Positions 1 to 8,981 of a stretch of 64,000 nt of DNA are shown piece by piece. Position 1 is the stretch's first letter, and every line of letters starts with the position of its first letter. Source of the stretch: Pectobacterium carotovorum (GTDB lineage: Bacteria > Pseudomonadota > Gammaproteobacteria > Enterobacterales > Enterobacteriaceae); contig CP066552.1 of assembly GCA_016415585.1 (NCBI GenBank), forward strand, positions 4,588,001 through 4,652,000, read 5' to 3'. A program made the position numbers and the translations under genes. Under the pieces are notes generated by a model. That model did no database searches. It saw only the letters and a list, made by a program, of their open reading frames with translations, and was not told the origin of the DNA.

Positions 1-1217
1 ATGATGGCGGGCGTGTAGTAACGGCTGAACTTATCGAGGAAGCGCTCTATCGGCGCACGGCGCTCTTCCGCTTCTTCTATCAGTTGCAGAATGCGGTCAA
101 TAGCGCTGTTGCCCGGTTGTGACACCACGCGTAACTGCACGACTCGATCGACACACAGGCTGCCGGCGGCGATTTTTTCACCCGGCGTACGCTCAACGGG
201 AACCGATTCACCGGTCAGGGCGCTTTCATCAAAGCTGGCATCGCTGTTCAAGAGCTCCGCATCGGCCGGGAGCCGCCCACCGGGGGCGACTTCAATCACG
301 TCACCGGGAACCAGACTGGCGACAGGAACGAGGCGTCGCTGCCCGTTGCCGACGACCGTGGCATCTTCAGGAAGCAGCGCCATCAGCGCCGTTACACCCC
401 GTCGTGCGCGGTTTGCCGCGTAAGACTCCAGGTACTCGCCCAGCATAAACAGCAACAGGATGACGGTGGCTTCGGTGGTGGCGCCAATCAAGAGCGCCCC
501 GATGGAAGCCACGCTCATCAGCGTTTCAATCGCGAAGGGTGTACCCGTGCGAATGAGCTGCGCCGTTTTTTTCAGGATCGGAATCAGCCCGACAATCGTG
601 GTCGCGATAAACGCGATCTGCCCGCCGCGCTCGCTTAGCAGGGAAAGTCCCCAGCTTGCAGCAGCCAGCAAAGTGAAAAGTATTAAGAAACCATATTCAT
701 GTACAAAACGACGTACGGTCGAGGTGTCGGGCGGGGCGAGGGGGAGTGCGGTGTCCTGCAAGGCGAAGCCCGCTTGCTGAACGGCATGTTGAACCTGAAG
801 TCGGATATCGGTGTTGGCATCAACAACCAGTTTTTCGGTGGCGAACAGCACTTTGGCCTGTTCAATTCCGGTGAGATTTTTTACTGCATTTTCGATTTTA
901 CGTGCGCAGCTGGGACAATCCATCCCGCTGATTTTCCAGCTGAAACGCTGGTGGGATCGGGGCCTGTCGCTGTCTCCGCCGTCGGGGTCGTCTGAATCTG
1001 TGCTACCGCCGCTGTCCGACGAATGTTGCTCTGTGCCACACGCGCTCTGCACTACGGCGTCAGACGTGTGTTTGGTTGAACAGCAGCTTTGGTCGGCGTG
1101 GTTTGAATGCTGCGTGTGCTCGTTGCAGCAGCTTTTGGCGCGGCGTGGCGCGTGGTGAACGCTGTTATTGCAGCAGGCTGATTTCTCAGCGCTGTGATTA
1201 TGCTGATGAGAGTGCAT
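1..1217 (-). CDS. zntA: Zn(II)/Cd(II)/Pb(II)-translocating P1B-type ATPase ZntA, 5' part (runs off the window)
   Basis: Inner-membrane ATPase that exports Zn, Cd and Pb. The minus-strand frame is open to the window edge (about 405 codons present). It contains the GMDCPSC metal-binding (HMA) motif, the first membrane segments and the TGES actuator loop; the phosphorylation (DKTG) and ATP-binding parts lie outside. I chose ATG 1217 because GGAGG lies 5 nt upstream of it; an in-frame ATG at 1229 sits upstream of that Shine-Dalgarno. The roughly 95 residues before the HMA domain are rich in His and Cys, with repeated CC pairs (SACCNN, KSCCNE, QSCCST), longer than the E. coli leader. Downstream of yhhN in the same direction, as in E. 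coli. I did not find a clear ZntR (MerR-type) palindrome upstream. Confidence 0.93.
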   Translation of the reverse strand, partial: MHSHQHNHSAEKSACCNNSVHHAPRRAKSCCNEHTQHSNHADQSCCSTKHTSDAVVQSACGTEQHSSDSGGSTDSDDPDGGDSDRPRSHQRFSWKISGMDCPSCARKIENAVKNLTGIEQAKVLFATEKLVVDANTDIRLQVQHAVQQAGFALQDTALPLAPPDTSTVRRFVHEYGFLILFTLLAAASWGLSLLSERGGQIAFIATTIVGLIPILKKTAQLIRTGTPFAIETLMSVASIGALLIGATTEATVILLLFMLGEYLESYAANRARRGVTALMALLPEDATVVGNGQRRLVPVASLVPGDVIEVAPGGRLPADAELLNSDASFDESALTGESVPVERTPGEKIAAGSLCVDRVVQLRVVSQPGNSAIDRILQLIEEAEERRAPIERFLDKFSRYYTPAI

Positions 1218-1308
1218 CTCTTCCTCCATTGTTAGTGACTTACATTCTCATCAGGAACTTTACACCGCCGCTTAATGCTTAGCCAGATTTTCGTGAGCGC
1301 CGCGAACG

Positions 1309-1938
1309 TCAGAAATAGAGGGAGCGAACAATCAGGAAATGGCCACCAAAATAGCCTGCCGCGACAATCGCCTGATGGGCGCGGAACGGAAAACGGTAAT
1401 GGTGAATCAGCCAGGCCGCATGGGCGATAAACAGCAGTACGGTGCCCATCAGCAGGGAGAAATTCGCGTTTGTCCCCAGTGCAAAATAGCGCTCGCCTGC
1501 AATCCAGACCATCAGCGTCGTCATGATGATAAAAGCGCAAGCAGGCCAGCGCTGTGCGTCCAGTCGCCCCCAGATAATGGCGATCAGGATCGCGGCCAGA
1601 ATGACGAGCGTTAATGCCAGTGGCCAGAAGAACGTGAGCGAAATCTGTCCGGTAAAAAAGCTAATGGTGTACAGCAGATGGGAGAGGAAATAAGCGCCAA
1701 ATGCGTAGAGCAGGCGCTGAGTCGGCAGCAACAGCAGGGTGTCTGCGACCAGCGTGGCGAGTAGCCCCAGCACAATCAGATAGCCCGGCACGCCAAGCAG
1801 CGGCGTCTGCCAGGCCAGAGCCAGCAGCAGTAGCATCGTGACGGGTTTGAATAACCAGCGCTGCCACGTTGGCCCACGGTAGCTGGCATCCACATACAAC
1901 CAACCAGAAAAAAGCACAGCAATAAATGACCACAGCAT
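1309..1938 (-). CDS. yhhN: YhhN family (TMEM86-like) integral membrane protein
   Basis: A 209-residue, strongly hydrophobic protein with about eight predicted membrane segments, the same length as E. coli YhhN. The family includes TMEM86 lysoplasmalogenases, which hydrolyse the vinyl ether of lysoplasmalogens; the bacterial role is not settled. Position between zntA and yhhL/rsmD matches E. coli, supporting orthology. Start ATG 1938 opens directly into the first hydrophobic segment. About 90 bp separate it from zntA. Confidence 0.85.
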   Translation of the reverse strand: MLWSFIAVLFSGWLYVDASYRGPTWQRWLFKPVTMLLLLALAWQTPLLGVPGYLIVLGLLATLVADTLLLLPTQRLLYAFGAYFLSHLLYTISFFTGQISLTFFWPLALTLVILAAILIAIIWGRLDAQRWPACAFIIMTTLMVWIAGERYFALGTNANFSLLMGTVLLFIAHAAWLIHHYRFPFRAHQAIVAAGYFGGHFLIVRSLYF

Positions 1939-2132
1939 AGCGTGTCCTTTTTGTGTTTTTGTTTGTGTCAGGATAAAAATAAACCGTTCTTTGTTCAGTG
2001 TAGGGGATTGTGAGGAAGTTAAACAACACGGGGGGGGAGGCGGATGCGACTTCTGTGAACTTCATGTTATGTTATCGCCTGTTTTTATTGTAGATGGGCG
2101 CCGTGAAGTCTCTGAAGGGAGCGTTGTGTTGA

Positions 2133-2453
2133 ATGAGTAATGAATCTGCACTTTATCGTATTCAATTTATAAATAACGGTAAGAATTACCAGCTTTACGT
2201 GCGTGAGTTGGTTCAGGGTAATCTGTTCGGTTTTATTGAAATTGCCGACTTCGTGTTTGATAGCCAGTCTACGGTGTTGGTTGACCCGTCAACCGAGAAA
2301 CTGAAAACGGAATTCTCGGGTGTTAGCCGCAGTTTTATCCCTCTACAGGCCATTATTCGTATTGATGCCGTGACGGAAAAGGGCAGCGCTCGCATTTCTG
2401 ATTTAGGCGATAACGTTGCCGCGTTCCCTTATCTTCCCGGCAAGAAACCCTGA
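2133..2453 (+). CDS. DUF1820 family protein
   Basis: A 106-residue soluble protein matching my memory of the DUF1820 family: N-terminal YRIQFINNGK, central GFIEIADFVFD, then LQAIIRIDAV. No enzymatic residues are evident and the function is unknown. ATG 2133 follows GGGAG by about 11 nt. It is transcribed opposite to its yhhN and yhhL neighbours and is an insertion relative to the E. coli order, where yhhN and yhhL lie close together. Confidence 0.75.
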   Translation: MSNESALYRIQFINNGKNYQLYVRELVQGNLFGFIEIADFVFDSQSTVLVDPSTEKLKTEFSGVSRSFIPLQAIIRIDAVTEKGSARISDLGDNVAAFPYLPGKKP

Positions 2454-2461
2454 TTTTCTTG

Positions 2462-2490
2462 GCGCGTGTCCTTTGAGCGAAAGGGCGCGC
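2462..2490. terminator. possible bidirectional hairpin between convergent DUF1820 gene and yhhL
   Basis: GCGCG-tgt-CCTTT, a five-base loop, then AAAGG-g-CGCGC forms a stem with an internal mismatch between the two convergent genes. There is no clean U-tract, so it is a weak call. Confidence 0.35.
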
Positions 2491-2525
2491 GCTTTATTCG
2501 CTTTGTGCCCCAGCAGAAGTAGCGA

Positions 2526-2804
2526 TTACGGCTTCGGTGGCTTAGGCTGCTTTTTCTGCCACGCCAGCAGTTCAAACACGCCAAAAAGGAAAATACGTGC
2601 CTGAAGCGCGCGGTTCAGCGCGGGACTGTCTTTCGGCTGGCTGGATTTTAACAGCAGCAGCTGAAAACCATGCATCAGGATCATAAACACCATCGCCACA
2701 GTCATGAAGATATTCAACGGCTTGGGGAACGGCTGAATCAGGTTAAGCAACAGAAATCCCCACACGCCCAGCATCAATAGCCTGCCAAGGTTAATCAAAA
2801 TCAT
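2526..2804 (-). CDS. yhhL: YhhL family (DUF1145) membrane protein
   Basis: A 92-residue protein with two predicted membrane segments at the N-terminus (about residues 5-22 and 30-52), then a short soluble tail ending in a Lys/Pro-rich stretch. Length, hydrophobic pattern and location directly downstream of rsmD match E. coli YhhL. Function unknown. It starts 26 nt after the rsmD stop and is probably cotranscribed. Confidence 0.8.
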   Translation of the reverse strand: MILINLGRLLMLGVWGFLLLNLIQPFPKPLNIFMTVAMVFMILMHGFQLLLLKSSQPKDSPALNRALQARIFLFGVFELLAWQKKQPKPPKP

Positions 2805-2830
2805 CTCTTACCCTTACGTTGCTGCGAAGC

Positions 2831-3406
2831 TTATTGACGAATGTATAAACGGTAGGCGACCTGGCCCGCAATTTTCTCACGGTGCAGTTGCCAATTTTCC
2901 GGGATAGTCAGCTGCGCATTTTCCGCCTCGGTTTCCACGTAAATCCACGCGTCGGGTGCCAGCCAGCCCTGTTGTTCCAGCAGAGCAAGCGTGTTATTCA
3001 GCAGTTCTTTGCGAAACGGTGGATCGAGAAACACAACGTCAAACGGCGTGCCCGGCTTCGCCAGCCAGCTCAGGGCATCAGTATTGACCACCTCGGCGTT
3101 TTCCACCCGAAGCAGTGCCAGATTCTGCGTTAATTGCTGGGAGACTGCACGCTCCATCTCCAGTAATGTGGCGTGCGCAGCATAACGAGAAAGAGCTTCC
3201 AGCCCGAGCGCACCGCTGCCGGCAAAACAGTCTAAGCAGCGTGCCTGTTGAATGACGGGAGCCAGCCAGTTAAACAGTGTTTCCCGCACGCGATCGGTGG
3301 TGGGACGTAAACCGGGGCTATCAGGAACCGGAAGTTTTCTGCCGCGCCATTGACCACCGATGATTCGGATTTGTCCGGCGGCTGACGATGCATTTTTTTT
3401 AGCCAT
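2831..3406 (-). CDS. rsmD: 16S rRNA (guanine(966)-N2)-methyltransferase RsmD
   Basis: SAM-dependent methyltransferase that modifies G966 of 16S rRNA in the 30S subunit. The 191-residue protein shows RIIGGQWRGRKL near the N-terminus, the SAM-binding DCFAGSGALGLEAL motif, and the DPPF catalytic tetrad within VVFLDPPFRKE. Divergent from ftsY, as in E. coli. Start ATG 3406 is the only one compatible with the conserved N-terminus. Confidence 0.95.
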   Translation of the reverse strand: MAKKNASSAAGQIRIIGGQWRGRKLPVPDSPGLRPTTDRVRETLFNWLAPVIQQARCLDCFAGSGALGLEALSRYAAHATLLEMERAVSQQLTQNLALLRVENAEVVNTDALSWLAKPGTPFDVVFLDPPFRKELLNNTLALLEQQGWLAPDAWIYVETEAENAQLTIPENWQLHREKIAGQVAYRLYIRQ

Positions 3407-3755
3407 AGCTCACAGGGTTATTGTTGTGCCGCATCATCATGGTGTGGATGCGGGCAGGAAATTTCTGGCGCTATTCTAGCGGCGGTTACGTGTAGAGGGA
3501 ATGTTAAGATGGACGTTAAGGCGCTTAACCCAAAATTTTGTGCTGTCTGCGGCCTTTCGATCACGTACGGTGTTTGACACACTTCGTTACGGACATTGCC
3601 TTTCGTTACGAAGATTGTCGGCAGCGCGGAGAATTGTCTGCCATTGCCCCCGTTGGCTGCGTGTTGCTGTCGGCAGGAAAGTGTTAAACTTGTTGTTTAA
3701 ATATGATTTTCATTGATTGATTCGCTGCGGTGAGCAGCGTGGAGCGCGATCGCAC
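3407..3755. other. rsmD/ftsY divergent intergenic region
   Basis: This 349-bp gap must hold the divergent promoters of rsmD and ftsY. No convincing gene, RNA or repeat was seen. Confidence 0.5.
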
Positions 3756-5198
3756 ATGTCAAAAGAAAAGAAGCGCGGTTTTTTTTCCTGGCTGGGATTA
3801 GGGAAACAGGAAGAAAAACAACAAGAGCAGCCTGCTGCTCAAGAGAAGATTGTTGTCAAAGAACAGCCGTCAGCAGCAGAGTCGGATATTGCAGCATCAA
3901 TTCAGCAGACCGCTGAACACGCGCCGGAGCCAGTGCTGCCGGAAGCGCCTGTTGTTCTGGAAAAGTCTGTCGTTGAAGAAAAGGTCAAGGTTGAAGCGGA
4001 AGCATTGACCCAACCGGCCGCCGAGCGTGAGGTTACCGCAGCGGCAGACGCATCCACCATCGCCGTCCCGGAAGCCAACGCTTCTGAACCAGACGATCGT
4101 GACGGTCTCGATCGGGATATCGCCGATCCGATCGTGCAGACCGAGATCGCCGAGCGCGTGACGGTGGTTAATGCAGAGCCGGACGTTGCGCAGCAGGAAG
4201 AGCAAGAATACGAAGAACCAGAACAGGCGCAGCCAGATGATGTTCCGGCTGTGGCGCAAGAGCAGGAACGTCCGACGAAAGAAGGTTTCTTCGCTCGCCT
4301 GAAACGCAGTCTGGTAAAAACGCGCCAGAACCTCGGTTCCGGATTTATCGGATTGTTTCGCGGTAAGAAAATCGACGACGATCTGTTTGATGAACTGGAA
4401 GAACAACTGCTGATTGCCGATGTCGGGGTTGAGACGACCCGTAAGATCATCGGTAGCCTGACGGAGCACGCTAGCCGCCGCCAACTGAAAGATGCTGATA
4501 CGCTTTTTGTGAAGCTGAAAGAAGAAATGGCGGAGATTCTTGCTAAGGTGGACGCCCCGCTGAATATCGAAGGCAAAACGCCGTATGTCATTCTGATGGT
4601 TGGCGTTAATGGTGTGGGTAAAACTACCACCATCGGGAAAATGGCACGCCAGTTCCAGGCACAGGGCAAATCCGTGATGCTGGCGGCGGGGGATACTTTC
4701 CGTGCGGCGGCGGTCGAGCAACTTCAGGTCTGGGGACAGCGCAATAACGTGGCGGTGGTGGCACAGCATACGGGTGCGGATTCGGCATCGGTGATTTTCG
4801 ATGCGATTCAGGCAGCGAAAGCGCGCGGCGTTGATGTCCTGATCGCGGATACCGCGGGTCGCTTGCAGAACAAAGCGCACCTGATGGAAGAGCTGAAAAA
4901 GATTGTGCGCGTGATGAAGAAGCTGGACGAAGACGCGCCGCATGAAGTGATGCTGACGCTAGATGCGAGCACCGGACAGAACGCGGTGAGTCAGGCCAAG
5001 CTGTTTAATGAAGCGGTTGGGCTGACGGGGATTACCTTAACTAAGCTGGACGGCACCGCGAAAGGCGGGGTGATTTTCGCCATTGCCGACCAGTTCGCTA
5101 TTCCTATCCGCTATATTGGGGTAGGTGAAGGTATTGAAGATTTACGGCCATTCAAGGCCGACGATTTTATTGAGGCACTTTTTGCCCGAGAGGATTAA
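3756..5198 (+). CDS. ftsY: signal recognition particle receptor FtsY
   Basis: SRP receptor GTPase that docks ribosome-nascent chain complexes at the inner membrane. The start is ATG 3756 (MSKEKKRGFFSWLG, the membrane-targeting amphipathic start), with GGAG about 10 nt upstream; an upstream in-frame ATG lacks this context. 480 residues: an acidic, repetitive A domain to about residue 180, then the NG domain with P-loop GVNGVGKTTT, DTFRAAAVEQL, DTAGR and TKLDGTAKGG. First gene of ftsYEX; five bases separate it from ftsE. Confidence 0.97.
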   Translation: MSKEKKRGFFSWLGLGKQEEKQQEQPAAQEKIVVKEQPSAAESDIAASIQQTAEHAPEPVLPEAPVVLEKSVVEEKVKVEAEALTQPAAEREVTAAADASTIAVPEANASEPDDRDGLDRDIADPIVQTEIAERVTVVNAEPDVAQQEEQEYEEPEQAQPDDVPAVAQEQERPTKEGFFARLKRSLVKTRQNLGSGFIGLFRGKKIDDDLFDELEEQLLIADVGVETTRKIIGSLTEHASRRQLKDADTLFVKLKEEMAEILAKVDAPLNIEGKTPYVILMVGVNGVGKTTTIGKMARQFQAQGKSVMLAAGDTFRAAAVEQLQVWGQRNNVAVVAQHTGADSASVIFDAIQAAKARGVDVLIADTAGRLQNKAHLMEELKKIVRVMKKLDEDAPHEVMLTLDASTGQNAVSQAKLFNEAVGLTGITLTKLDGTAKGGVIFAIADQFAIPIRYIGVGEGIEDLRPFKADDFIEALFARED

Positions 5199-5203
5199 AA
5201 CGG

Positions 5204-5875
5204 ATGATTCGTTTTGAACAGGTCAGTAAAGCTTACCTCGGTGGGCGTCAGGCATTGCAAGGGGTGGATTTCCATCTGCGCCCAGCGGAAATGGCGTTCC
5301 TGACCGGCCATTCCGGCGCGGGGAAAAGTACCCTGCTGAAACTGATTTGTGGCATTGAACGTCCCAGCGCGGGTCAGATTTTGTTTGGCGGTCACAATAT
5401 CAGCCGCCTGAAAAAACGCGAAGTCCCGTTCCTGCGACGCCAGATCGGCATGATCTTTCAGGATCACCACCTGTTGATGGAACGCACAGTCTATGACAAC
5501 GTCGCGATGCCGCTCATCATCGCGGGTGCCAGCAGTGAGGATATCCGTCGCCGGGTATCCGCCGCGCTGGACAAGGTTGGCCTGCTGGATAAAGCGAAGA
5601 ACTATCCTATCCAGCTATCCGGCGGTGAACAGCAGCGTGTTGGCATTGCGCGCGCGGTGGTGAACAAACCTGCGGTGTTGCTGGCGGATGAACCGACCGG
5701 CAACCTCGACAAGGCGCTGTCAGAAGGCATTTTGCGCCTGTTTGAAGAATTCAATCGCGTCGGCGTCACCGTCCTGATGGCGACGCATGATACCGGGCTT
5801 ATCGCCCGCCGTAATTACCGTGTGCTGACGCTGTCGGATGGCCGCATGGTGGGGGGAAACCACAATGGCGAATAA
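5204..5875 (+). CDS. ftsE: cell division ATP-binding protein FtsE
   Basis: ATPase partner of FtsX in the divisome; FtsEX controls septal peptidoglycan hydrolase activation through EnvC. The 223-residue protein has Walker [10 protein letters not shown], signature LSGGEQQR and Walker B LLADEPTG. It overlaps ftsX by 11 nt, consistent with translational coupling. Confidence 0.97.
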   Translation: MIRFEQVSKAYLGGRQALQGVDFHLRPAEMAFLTGHSGAGKSTLLKLICGIERPSAGQILFGGHNISRLKKREVPFLRRQIGMIFQDHHLLMERTVYDNVAMPLIIAGASSEDIRRRVSAALDKVGLLDKAKNYPIQLSGGEQQRVGIARAVVNKPAVLLADEPTGNLDKALSEGILRLFEEFNRVGVTVLMATHDTGLIARRNYRVLTLSDGRMVGGNHNGE

Positions 5876-6833
5876 CGTCCGTAATGCGAAAAAGCCTGTC
5901 GCAAAAGCGAAAGCGCTGCGCGGCGGCTGGCAGGAACAGTGGCGTTATGCCTGGACCAATACGCTGGCGGATATGCTGCGCCAGCCACTGGCGACATTTC
6001 TGACCGTGATGGTCATCGCTATCTCGCTGGCGTTGCCCAGCATCTGCTATCTGGTCTGGAAGAATGTCAGTCAGGCTGCCACGCAGTGGTACCCCTCGCC
6101 GCAACTGACGGTATATCTGGATAAATCGCTGGATGACAACGCGGCGCAGGCGGTTATCACGCAGCTTCAATCTGAAGACGGCGTCGATAAAGTCAATTAT
6201 CTGTCGCGTAATGAAGCGATGGGCGAGTTCCGCAACTGGTCCGGTTTTGGCGGCGCGCTGGATATGTTGGAAGAGAACCCGTTGCCGGCGGTGGCAATTA
6301 TTACGCCGAAAATGAGCTTTCAGGATTCCAATACGCTAACAACGCTGCGTGACCGTGTGGCCGCGACGCAGGGCGTCGATGAAGTACGGATGGACGACAG
6401 CTGGTTTGCGCGGCTGGTGGCGTTAACTAATCTGGTTGGGCAAATTTCCGCGACGATTGGTGTCCTGATGGTTGTTGCCGTCTTTTTGGTGATCGGCAAC
6501 AGCGTGCGTCTGAGTATTTTCAGCCGCCGTGAAACCATCAATGTGATGAAGCTGATTGGCGCGACGGATGGCTTCATTCTGCGTCCCTTCCTAAATGGCG
6601 GGGCGGCGATGGGCGTGGGCGGCGCGGTGTTGTCGCTGATTTTATCGCAGGCGCTGGTCTGGAAGCTGGATGCGGTGGTAACGCAGGTTGCCGCTGTTTT
6701 CGGTACGACGTTTGCCGTCAAAGGACTGAGCTGGGATGAATCCCTGCTGCTGTTGTTAATCGCCGGCATGATTGGCTGGTTGGCCGCCTGGCTGGCAACC
6801 GTGCAACATTTACGCCGTTTTACACCACAGTAA
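5865..6833 (+). CDS. ftsX: cell division protein FtsX
   Basis: Membrane subunit of FtsEX. I chose ATG 5865, which overlaps the ftsE stop and has a G-rich Shine-Dalgarno just upstream; the frame also opens earlier at 5838 without a comparable site. The 322-residue protein has a basic cytoplasmic N-terminus, a first TM near [14 protein letters not shown], a large periplasmic loop ([20 protein letters not shown]) and three C-terminal membrane segments ending in [12 protein letters not shown]. Periplasmic loop motifs match E. coli FtsX closely. Confidence 0.96.
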   Translation: MANNVRNAKKPVAKAKALRGGWQEQWRYAWTNTLADMLRQPLATFLTVMVIAISLALPSICYLVWKNVSQAATQWYPSPQLTVYLDKSLDDNAAQAVITQLQSEDGVDKVNYLSRNEAMGEFRNWSGFGGALDMLEENPLPAVAIITPKMSFQDSNTLTTLRDRVAATQGVDEVRMDDSWFARLVALTNLVGQISATIGVLMVVAVFLVIGNSVRLSIFSRRETINVMKLIGATDGFILRPFLNGGAAMGVGGAVLSLILSQALVWKLDAVVTQVAAVFGTTFAVKGLSWDESLLLLLIAGMIGWLAAWLATVQHLRRFTPQ

Positions 6834-7189
6834 GCATTTTCTGCTATAATTCTCCCCTGTAATTCAGACAGTATTGCAGGGGGAAACCTCCTCAGCGACA
6901 TCTCTTCTTTGTTCTCCCCGCTGTGTTTTCCCCTTGGTTTAGCGTGTGTGAGTGGCTCGTTTTTCCCCTGCTTGATCTCTGGCATGAGGTGAATAAAATG
7001 AGAGGAACTTGCGAGCGAAATCACAGTCTGAATAGACAGATTTTAGGATTTGATTAATCTGGTTTTAGGGTTTTTCATAAAATAAGCGTTAAGGTGCCGT
7101 GTTTTGCCATCTTCGCGCAAAACGATGCGGTGAAGCAGTGCTAAGATAGTCGACTGCAATATGACGAGTAGAGCAACTGAGAGGGTTGA
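6834..7189 (+). other. rpoH upstream regulatory region
   Basis: This 356-bp region between ftsX and rpoH carries no gene. It contains a sigma-E type promoter (separate entry). By analogy with E. coli it should hold several rpoH promoters, but I could not place the sigma-70 ones with confidence. Confidence 0.55.
7004..7031 (+). promoter_or_regulatory. sigma-E (RpoE) promoter for rpoH
   Basis: GGAACTT at 7004-7010 and GTCTGA at 7026-7031 are separated by 15 nt. This is essentially the enterobacterial sigma-E consensus and corresponds to the E. coli rpoH P3 promoter used at extreme temperature. Expected start is near 7038, giving a leader of about 150 nt. Confidence 0.85.
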
Positions 7190-8047
7190 ATGACCAAAGA
7201 TATGCAAACTTTCACCTTAGTTCCCCAGGGCAGTCTGGAAGGGTATATTCGTGCCGCCAATGCCTATCCGATGCTGACGGCGGAGGAAGAGCGGGCGCTG
7301 GCTGAACGGCTGCATTATCAGGGCGATCTGGATGCGGCTAAGCACCTGATTCTGTCACACCTGCGTTTTGTTATTCACGTTGCCCGTAACTATTCCGGCT
7401 ACGGCCTGCCGCAGGCGGACCTGATTCAGGAAGGGAACATCGGCCTGATGAAGGCGGTACGTCGCTTTAACCCTGAAGTTGGCGTGCGTCTGGTTTCTTT
7501 CGCCGTGCATTGGATCAAAGCCGAAATTCATGAATACGTGCTGCGTAACTGGCGTATCGTGAAAGTCGCGACCACCAAAGCACAGCGTAAGCTGTTCTTT
7601 AACCTGCGTAAGTCGAAAACGCGCCTCGGCTGGTTTAATCAGGATGAAGTCGAACTAGTGGCACGTGAACTTGGCGTGACCAGCAAAGATGTGCGCGAGA
7701 TGGAATCCCGCATGGCGGCGCAGGACATGACGTTCGATCCGACGCCGGAAGAAGATTCGCACGACGGCAAGGCGATGTCGCCGATGCTTTACCTACAGGA
7801 TAAATCGTCTGACTTTGCTGATGGCCTTGAAGAAGATAACTGGGAAACGCATGCGGCCGATAAGCTCACCTACGCGCTGGAAGGGCTGGACGAACGCAGC
7901 CAGCACATTATTCGCGCCCGCTGGTTGGATGATGACAACAAATCCACCTTGCAAGAACTAGCCGATCAATACGGCGTTTCCGCAGAGCGTGTGCGTCAGT
8001 TAGAAAAGAATGCGATGAAAAAACTGCGAGCGGCGATAGAAGCCTAA
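7190..8047 (+). CDS. rpoH: RNA polymerase sigma-32 factor RpoH
   Basis: Heat-shock sigma factor directing transcription of chaperone and protease genes, including ibpA further along this window. The 285-residue protein has the region 2 core ([30 protein letters not shown]), the RpoH box region ([18 protein letters not shown]) that mediates turnover control, and region 4.2 helix-turn-helix [27 protein letters not shown] precedes ATG 7190. In E. coli, translation is controlled by mRNA structure spanning the start; I did not fold it here. Confidence 0.97.
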   Translation: MTKDMQTFTLVPQGSLEGYIRAANAYPMLTAEEERALAERLHYQGDLDAAKHLILSHLRFVIHVARNYSGYGLPQADLIQEGNIGLMKAVRRFNPEVGVRLVSFAVHWIKAEIHEYVLRNWRIVKVATTKAQRKLFFNLRKSKTRLGWFNQDEVELVARELGVTSKDVREMESRMAAQDMTFDPTPEEDSHDGKAMSPMLYLQDKSSDFADGLEEDNWETHAADKLTYALEGLDERSQHIIRARWLDDDNKSTLQELADQYGVSAERVRQLEKNAMKKLRAAIEA

Positions 8048-8072
8048 TCGCTCTCATCGTCTCTTTCTGTAG

Positions 8073-8104
8073 CGACCGGGTAATGCCCGGTCGTTTTGTT
8101 TTTG
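8073..8104 (+). terminator. rho-independent terminator of rpoH
   Basis: CGACCGGG (8073-8080), loop TAATG, CCCGGTCG (8086-8093), then a T-rich run. An 8-bp perfect GC-rich stem directly after rpoH. Confidence 0.9.
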
Positions 8105-8130
8105 TCTGGCGTCAGGCCGTAGAGCGTAGT

Positions 8131-8577
8131 TTAGGGTTTCTCTGGGTTGAGTTGGTCAAGAATCAACGGCGTTTCTTTTCTGCGAATATAGCGCCAGCCG
8201 CCGGACACCGGTGAGAAGCCGCAGGACACCATAAACCGCGCCAGCACTTCTTCTTTGATCGCCGCATGATCGGCCGTGGCCAGCCACCACTCTTTAACCT
8301 CAGGAAGCTGATGACGCGCTTCATCAATCAAGAGTTTCCCGACCCCCCGCCGCCGCGTGACTTCCCGCACCATCAGATCGCTCAGTTCCGCATATTCTCC
8401 TTCAAGCTCGACCAGCATGCCGCCTAATAGCCGATCGTTAAAACGGGCGGCAAATAATCGCCGATCGGGTGTGAGTTCCTCCTCGAGTAAATCAATGTTC
8501 TGATGTGGCCAGATTTTTGCCAGATCAATTTTATCCTGAGGGCTGAATCGGGTGAGGCATTCAACGGTTAGTTTCAT
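8131..8577 (-). CDS. panM: PanD regulatory factor / acetyltransferase-like PanM (PanZ)
   Basis: GNAT-fold protein that, with acetyl-CoA, triggers self-cleavage maturation of aspartate decarboxylase PanD in pantothenate synthesis. The 148-residue protein has VREVTRRRGVGKLL, the acetyl-CoA phosphate-binding loop conserved in PanM. ATG 8577 (MKLTVE) matches the E. coli N-terminus; a GTG four codons upstream lacks a site, while GGAG lies 11 nt before 8577. It lies between rpoH and liv as in E. coli, and carries a C-terminal tail beyond the GNAT core compared with E. coli PanM. Confidence 0.88.
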   Translation of the reverse strand: MKLTVECLTRFSPQDKIDLAKIWPHQNIDLLEEELTPDRRLFAARFNDRLLGGMLVELEGEYAELSDLMVREVTRRRGVGKLLIDEARHQLPEVKEWWLATADHAAIKEEVLARFMVSCGFSPVSGGWRYIRRKETPLILDQLNPEKP

Positions 8578-8981
8578 TTTTATCGGCACTCCATCATATG
8601 AGTGAAGAATAATGTAGTTGTTTTGTAGTGGATCAGTTGTGTAATTTGAGCGTTATGGTTAATAGGGCAAATGTTTTTCTCATTCTTTGTTTTTCGAGTA
8701 ATCCATCAACAATTAATGCACAAAGCAGAATATCTGACTATATATAAATTGAATGCTGGTTTTTGCATCTGGCATTTTGTGCTGTTTGCTCCGCTTGTTT
8801 CTGACAATGTGAGTTGATTTGCAGCATAATATTCCTGTTTAATAATATGAAAAATAAAGCCTTATTAGAAATCATTACTAATAATAACCTAAGCCTTTCT
8901 TACTTATAAGAAAATAGCTGGTTATGGCAGAAGGCGGTCAGGTTTTCGGCAATATCCATAATGACAGATGGGGTAAAAAGA
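8578..8981. other. panM/livK divergent regulatory region
   Basis: An AT-rich 404-bp region that must contain the liv promoter. In E. coli this operon answers to Lrp and leucine; no defined operator could be placed by eye and no gene was seen. Confidence 0.45.

Noticed and set aside
1218..1308. ZntR operator upstream of zntA
   Set aside because: No MerR-type palindrome with a 19-20 bp spacer could be identified by eye.
3897..4943. 348-codon minus-strand open frame over ftsY
   Set aside because: Antisense shadow of a GC-biased gene; no ribosome-binding site and no family.
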